From positions 19,275,501 through 19,339,500 of the forward strand of contig NC_092569.1 of the NCBI RefSeq assembly GCF_037975245.1: a stretch of 64,000 nt of DNA, given 5' to 3'. The translations under genes were made by a program, and so were the position numbers. This DNA comes from Apostichopus japonicus (lineage: Eukaryota > Echinodermata > Holothuroidea > Aspidochirotida > Stichopodidae). Within the stretch, counting starts at the first letter, position 1, and the number at the start of each line of letters is the position of its first letter. The notes under the pieces were generated by a model that searched no databases, was not told the DNA's origin, and saw only the letters and a program-made list of their open reading frames with translations. Shown piece by piece: positions 60,386 through 64,000 of the stretch.

Positions 60386-62426
60386 TCTACATGTCAAGGG
60401 ATTATCCCCCCCCCCCTCCCACAACATACAATTTACCACCTTCATTACTCATGACGGTACCTTGCCGCATGGATCTCTTTAATAATGTATATACCTTTCT
60501 TTTCTCCTCATGTTTCAGGGTAATTTTATGAAGATCCTAGGTTTCACGGGTACCCAGAGATCTCTAACTATCAGTATCATTGCAGTCTCGGAGATCATTG
60601 GTAAAATTCTCTTGTCCTTATTCGGTGATCATCTTCCGTTCGGTAAAATCTATCTCTTCGTGATCTCCAGCGTCTTAGGAATCGGAATTATGCTGAGTCT
60701 TCTGTTCTTGGTCAGAGATTTCCCATCTATGATTTTATTATCCATCGGTAAATATATTGATTGATTAGTTTTTCAAGAAATGTTCTTTAGATCAATATTT
60801 GATCAATTGTCGACATTTGCACGTAGGCCTATATCTAATCTTACATAATGTTTATTGTTTACTGTCGATACATAAATGATTGTTGTTGCTTTTAGTTATG
60901 GTAAATACAGGAATATTTATATGCGTATATTCCAATTGATGAATCTGGTAAAGATTATCGAGAGTACATAACGTTATTATTATGTCTTCAAACTCGATTG
61001 AACGCGTACAGAATCAAGTGGAATAAAAATATAATAAGAACAATAAGAATTCAAACGTGAATAATAAGATGGCAATGGAAAAGGGAACAAATACATTTAA
61101 TATTGACAACGGCATAAAATGTAACATGGAACAGTCAATGAAATAAAATTTAGAGCATAAGAAATTAGTTTAAGTCCCGGATAAACGTTTAAAGGTATTT
61201 AAATATGAAACATGTCATTAAGTATATCAAGATATTAATCGGTACCCATTTAATGTGTCATTTCTACTTCTTTTGTACTTTCAGTGACCGGTTGCATCGT
61301 CATGACTGTATTTGACGCTTTACCATACTCTATTTGTAACCAAGTATTCGGTAAGAAGAGGCGTGTGGAAGCCTGGACTGTAATCTTATGCGCGAATGGC
61401 ATAGGACTTATATTGGGATCACTGTTTGGTGAGTATGACGTTTCCACTTATACCGTTTAAACGGTCATTAGTATATATATGCAGCAACAAATGCCAGTGC
61501 ACGCTAACGTTTTTGAAGTAGACAGAAACACGTCTTCTGAGAAATTTAAGTACGACTGATCATTATTTGAATTTCTTATTTGAAATATATTGATGTGAAA
61601 GATGTAAAGGGTCGATGTTAACATGAGATGAGGATAAAACCGAATTCGTTTGAACGCGAAAGTCATTTTACGTTTAATTCTCGGTAAAAATATGTCGACA
61701 TTTTGGCGTGAGATAGTAAAATATAAAGTGCTTCAAGGGCTATTCTGTTTTTCTACTGATGCACAGGGGAAAAAGTCATTTCTAGTTTATATTTTCGTGA
61801 TTTTTTATCAAGTATCGGTAGGACAAACTACATGTTTTATAGACTGTTGGAAGAGAGCTGCTTATCCTTGGTTCTCAAAAAATATCCACTTTTAATGTAT
61901 TGAACAAAATTGTTACGGAGAATTTGTTACGACATTAATTGTTAATTGTTACTGCAAAATATGGAGCTAAAAGCCGAGCTATAAGTATAATCTCCATTTA
62001 AGTTCATTATATTTCAAAGACTGACAATGTAAGATACGCTAGGAGGAAACAACTCAAATAATATGTTTCTAATTGATGGAAGTTTGCTCAAAGTTGCGTA
62101 GACCAGATATTGTGTATGTGTTAGTTAAAACCTTTCTTCCTTTTCTTTGAACAGGTGAGAGTGTTGACAAAACCGGTTCCTACGACGACGCCCTCTATTT
62201 GAGTATACTCATCTACTGTGTGGCCTTTGTGTTGTACCTTCTCGTACCCTTCTACCAGAAATGTTTCACCAAACGATTCATCATGGCCAAAGAAAAGAAG
62301 AGGAAGATAACGCTCGCTGATGAGTGGGGTGTTGGTGGACCACACCCTAACATTGACCGAAGAGAAAGTTTCTCACCTTCCCCGCTGACAAACGAAACTC
62401 GCGTCGAAAGAGAAAGTTGCGTCTAA
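46264..62426 (+). CDS. SLC16 / monocarboxylate transporter-like protein (gene span)
   Basis: This is a 12-helix major facilitator protein of the SLC16 type, expected in the plasma membrane. Vertebrate members move lactate, pyruvate, thyroid hormone, aromatic amino acids or creatine, and the substrate here is unknown. Six exons join in phase: 46264-46441, 55739-56035, 56586-57250, 60519-60747, 61285-61428 and 62155-62426, giving 594 residues. TM1 (about 19-45) carries NWGWVVVFCSFW. TM2-TM5 run from SWVGSIAIGLHTLGSF to SRATSVALVGTTAG. DSYGWRNMFRVMG precedes TM6. A cytosolic loop of about 150 residues ends in an acidic run near residues 305-315 (DEEDDDEDDDE). TM7-TM12 follow, with EIIGKILLSLFGD in TM8 and the family-typical DKTGSYDDALYLS before TM12. 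The usual (D/E)GGWGW of TM1 is replaced by QNWGW, and the TM8 Asp/Arg pair by Glu/Lys. The gene could be an invertebrate-specific SLC16 branch. Confidence 0.93.
48553..48656. repeat. CCCACCCGCACCCCTAAAATAA minisatellite
   Basis: About four units of 23-24 bp with A/G and T/C variants, strongly C-rich on the plus strand. Confidence 0.88.
49993..50755. mobile_element. hAT-like non-autonomous transposon with exact 8-bp duplication
   Basis: The left end is CCTTGGTTTTCAACC and the right end GGTTGAAAACCACGG, close to the CAGTGGTTCTCAACC-type ends seen in hAT elements. Identical duplications CTATACAC occur at 49985-49992 and 50756-50763. Sub-terminal GCGAGCCC motifs repeat at both ends. A 133-residue minus-strand frame inside (50245-50646) has no recognisable transposase motif. 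Confidence 0.9.
52905..53085. repeat. Tandem CTTCTCTTAGAACC(CC)ACACAA repeat
   Basis: Three copies of CTTCTCTTAGAACC at about 52928, 52969 and 53046. The last two extend through AATAATGAAAGTACCA and CGGTA. The repeat includes C-rich spacers. Confidence 0.8.
55739..56035 (+). CDS. SLC16-like exon 2 (TM2-TM5)
   Basis: The acceptor is CCACAG at 55738 and the donor is GTACGT at 56036. It encodes SWVGSIAIGLHTLGSFVSNP, LLYGFGINFVLISSMNLILK and YFPGVNCSRATSVALVGTTA. Layout and the YF-x-R-A-x-S-x-A-x-x-G pattern match MCT TM4-TM5. Confidence 0.94.
56586..57250 (+). CDS. SLC16-like exon 3 (TM5-TM6, cytosolic loop, TM7)
   Basis: The acceptor is TTCAG at 56585 and the donor is GTGAGT at 57251. It starts GMLIMSPLIQMMIDSYGWRN and runs into TM6 (GAAILLLGVPS). 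The long charged loop contains an Arg/Ser-rich patch (SSRRVSFAD), a second candidate basic phosphosite (LLRQQSVTIPEE) and the acidic run. It ends with TM7 MKLPELWFISIALMGCAMTM. Confidence 0.94.
57353..57374. repeat. (TA)n microsatellite next to a SINE tail
   Basis: An 11-unit TA run that directly follows the 3' end of the minus-strand SINE and may be its tail. Confidence 0.8.
57375..57500 (-). repeat. tRNA-derived SINE / tRNA pseudogene
   Basis: The minus strand from about 57494 to 57423 folds as a tRNA. The 7-bp acceptor (GCGTCCA with TGGAGGC) has one mismatch, the A box TAGCCTAGTGG is perfect, the anticodon stem TCCGC/GCGGG pairs, the loop is GTACAAA, and the B box GGTTCGAATCC is perfect. 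The T stem has one mismatch. An ACA anticodon is not a normal animal tRNA, and a non-tRNA tail (TTTTTTCACTGTTCTTG) follows. A SINE with an intact Pol III promoter is therefore more likely than a functional tRNA. Confidence 0.8.
57501..60518 (+). other. Rest of SLC16-like intron 3
   Basis: AT-rich non-coding DNA. It includes a CA/TA microsatellite at about 60350-60385. No extra exon is recognised. Confidence 0.6.
60519..60747 (+). CDS. SLC16-like exon 4 (TM8-TM9)
   Basis: The acceptor is TTTCAG at 60518 and the donor is GTAAAT at 60748. It encodes GNFMKILGFTGTQRSLTISI, then IAVSEIIGKILLSLFGDHLP and YLFVISSVLGIGIMLSLLFL. The TM8 charged pair is Glu and Lys rather than Asp and Arg. Confidence 0.94.
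61285..61428 (+). CDS. SLC16-like exon 5 (TM10-TM11)
   Basis: The acceptor is TTTCAG at 61284 and the donor is GTGAGT at 61429. It encodes VTGCIVMTVFDALPYSICNQ, VFGKKRRVEAWTVILCANGI and GLILGSLF. The frame enters in phase 1 and leaves in phase 1. Confidence 0.94.
62155..62426 (+). CDS. SLC16-like exon 6 (TM12 and C-terminal tail, stop)
   Basis: The acceptor is AACAG at 62154 and the stop is TAA 62424-62426. It encodes GESVDKTGSYDDALYLSILI, then the TM12 residues and a basic juxtamembrane stretch (KRFIMAKEKKRK). A Ser/Arg-rich tail ends RVERESCV. The D-x-TGSYDxA motif is a recognised feature of MCT proteins. Confidence 0.94.
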
Positions 62427-63827
62427 CACTGAGCAGGAAAATTGATTTCTTTTCTCGTCAACAGTACTAACATTCCATTGGAATGAAACGCATGAAAGAA
62501 ATTCATGTTTTCTGTTTTTGACATCATTGGTAGAGAATGATTTTGACGAGTCGTTCCTTCAATTGACGCAAGACAACTTTGTAGTTTGTCCAGTCCCGCG
62601 AGGCAGGGTCGAAATCAGGACGATTTACAACCCAGTTAGGGCTTATGGATGTTACTCATGGTTTATTAGAACATTGGGAATGGGTTGGGGGGGGGGGGGA
62701 GGGAATTGTGTGTGGCGGAGTTCATGTAATAAGCAAATATGTAAGATTTCTTGACGGGCTGCTCAAAATCTAAAGACATTATCCTCTGTCTTGACTCCCT
62801 CTCACCCGACACCCCCCCCCCCCCCCGTCGCATACTTTGTATGATGGTATGACACTAAGCAAGCTTCACAGAAAGTTTACTTGAACAAAAGGAAATAAGA
62901 GTGTATGAAGAGTATGCATGCTCGGTAATGAAATAGCCATAGCTCACAATTCCTTTAGCTTGAAAAATCTGCCAAACTGCCACACCAGAACTCTTTTTTT
63001 TTCTAACCATAAAGTGATTGGTTTATTTGTTTACATTGTATATGTCATACTAAAAGAATGACAGCCAAACATATTAAATCTATACGAGCTATACTTCTGA
63101 CAGAATGCATCAATGCTAAAGTTAAAATAGGAAACGTTCGTTATTAAACAAAATGGTGTTTCAACATATTTGCAATCAACCGCTAACTGGCTTAGACATG
63201 GCCAAGAACAAAATTGTGTCACTGAGTGAAACCATTCTTAAACATTGAGTGAAACCATTCTTAAACATGACATGATATTAACATATAGACACTACTGTTT
63301 GGTTTCAGGTTGATTATTCCACTACCATATACAGAGTGCATAAGGGTACTGCATAGCAGCTCTTGTTTGCCGTGTCGTGTGTACGTGCGTGATTAAAGAT
63401 ATTATATTCGTCTTTGATAACGTGTCGAGCTCTTTCAGATAAGATGAAACATTGACCAACCAATTAATCCTATCAATTTCGCGGGACAGACTTCCAAAGT
63501 TCACGTGTATAAGTTGAAACCAATTAATTATATGTAGCGACGGTTCTAATTGCTGTTTACTTGTTGTTGTCTTGATTAATACAACTTATTTGTAAACATC
63601 CATTACTAAGATAGAGTAAACAAATTCAATACTAATTGCGTTGTTTTCTTTATTTATTCTAAACTATAGAGTAGACCAGTCACCTATATATACCGATGGC
63701 CTATAGCATTATCTTTGATAGATTATGAACCAGATATCTAAAGACTATAGTTGTCATGCAGCTAACAAATGACACAAGTATATATGCTGGTCCGCAAGGG
63801 TAAAAACACAGCGGTAGTCTTGCCGTG

Positions 63828-63900
<73 letters not shown>

Positions 63901-64000
63901 TATATAACACGATATCACAACAAATGTGTATATTTGTGTCAAGTTGCCGAATTAAGCTAACGTTCATTCATTATCAAATTGTCGTGTTGCTGCGTTGTTT
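62427..64000. other. Downstream of the SLC16-like gene
   Basis: 3'UTR and intergenic DNA. G- and C-homopolymers are present near 62688 and 62810-62827. No gene is recognised. Confidence 0.55.
63831..63897. repeat. (TA)n microsatellite
   Basis: About 33 uninterrupted TA units. Confidence 0.96.

Noticed and set aside
1..64000. CRISPR arrays, bacterial operons or prophage
   Set aside because: All genes are spliced and eukaryotic. The tandem repeats have no unique spacers and no cas genes are present.

Overview
This is a eukaryotic, almost certainly animal, genomic window. The genes are split by many GT-AG introns, the DNA is AT-rich with long homopolymers and microsatellites, and non-autonomous transposons and tRNA-derived SINEs are scattered throughout. 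The gene content (an SMAP-type ArfGAP, LTV1, SLC17A9 and an SLC16 transporter) and the repeat style suggest a marine invertebrate, perhaps an echinoderm. I cannot prove the taxon from the sequence.

Layout: (1) 1-921 (+) holds the last coding exon of an SMAP1/SMAP2-like ArfGAP gene, followed by about 7 kb of 3'UTR and intergenic DNA. (2) 8004-17754 (-) holds LTV1, a 40S ribosome assembly factor. Nine coding exons join in perfect phase, and a tenth, consisting only of the start codon, is proposed at 18527-18529. (3) 18.6-23.7 kb is intergenic, with a LINE remnant, a pentanucleotide array and a hAT-like MITE. (4) 23790-33144 (+) holds SLC17A9 (vesicular nucleotide transporter family), complete in eight coding exons that give 445 residues. 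Intron 3 carries a 20-bp minisatellite with higher-order structure. Intron 6 carries eight nearly identical copies of a 255-bp satellite. (5) 33.1-46.2 kb is a repeat-rich intergenic region. (6) 46264-62426 (+) holds a complete SLC16/monocarboxylate-transporter-like gene in six coding exons (594 residues). Its first intron is 9.3 kb and contains a 763-bp hAT-like element. (7) 62.4-64 kb is downstream DNA ending in a long (TA)n tract.

The four genes are unrelated housekeeping or transport genes and do not form a pathway. The non-genic layer is the more unusual part. At least three elements have intact 8-bp target-site duplications, and one of these overlaps the splice donor of LTV1 exon 3. A repeat family in two introns folds like a hammerhead ribozyme core with a palindromic stem III. 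There are also a 70-bp perfect palindrome and two intronic VNTRs in SLC17A9. All exon coordinates were derived by hand from splice signals, reading phase and recalled homologues, with no alignment program.
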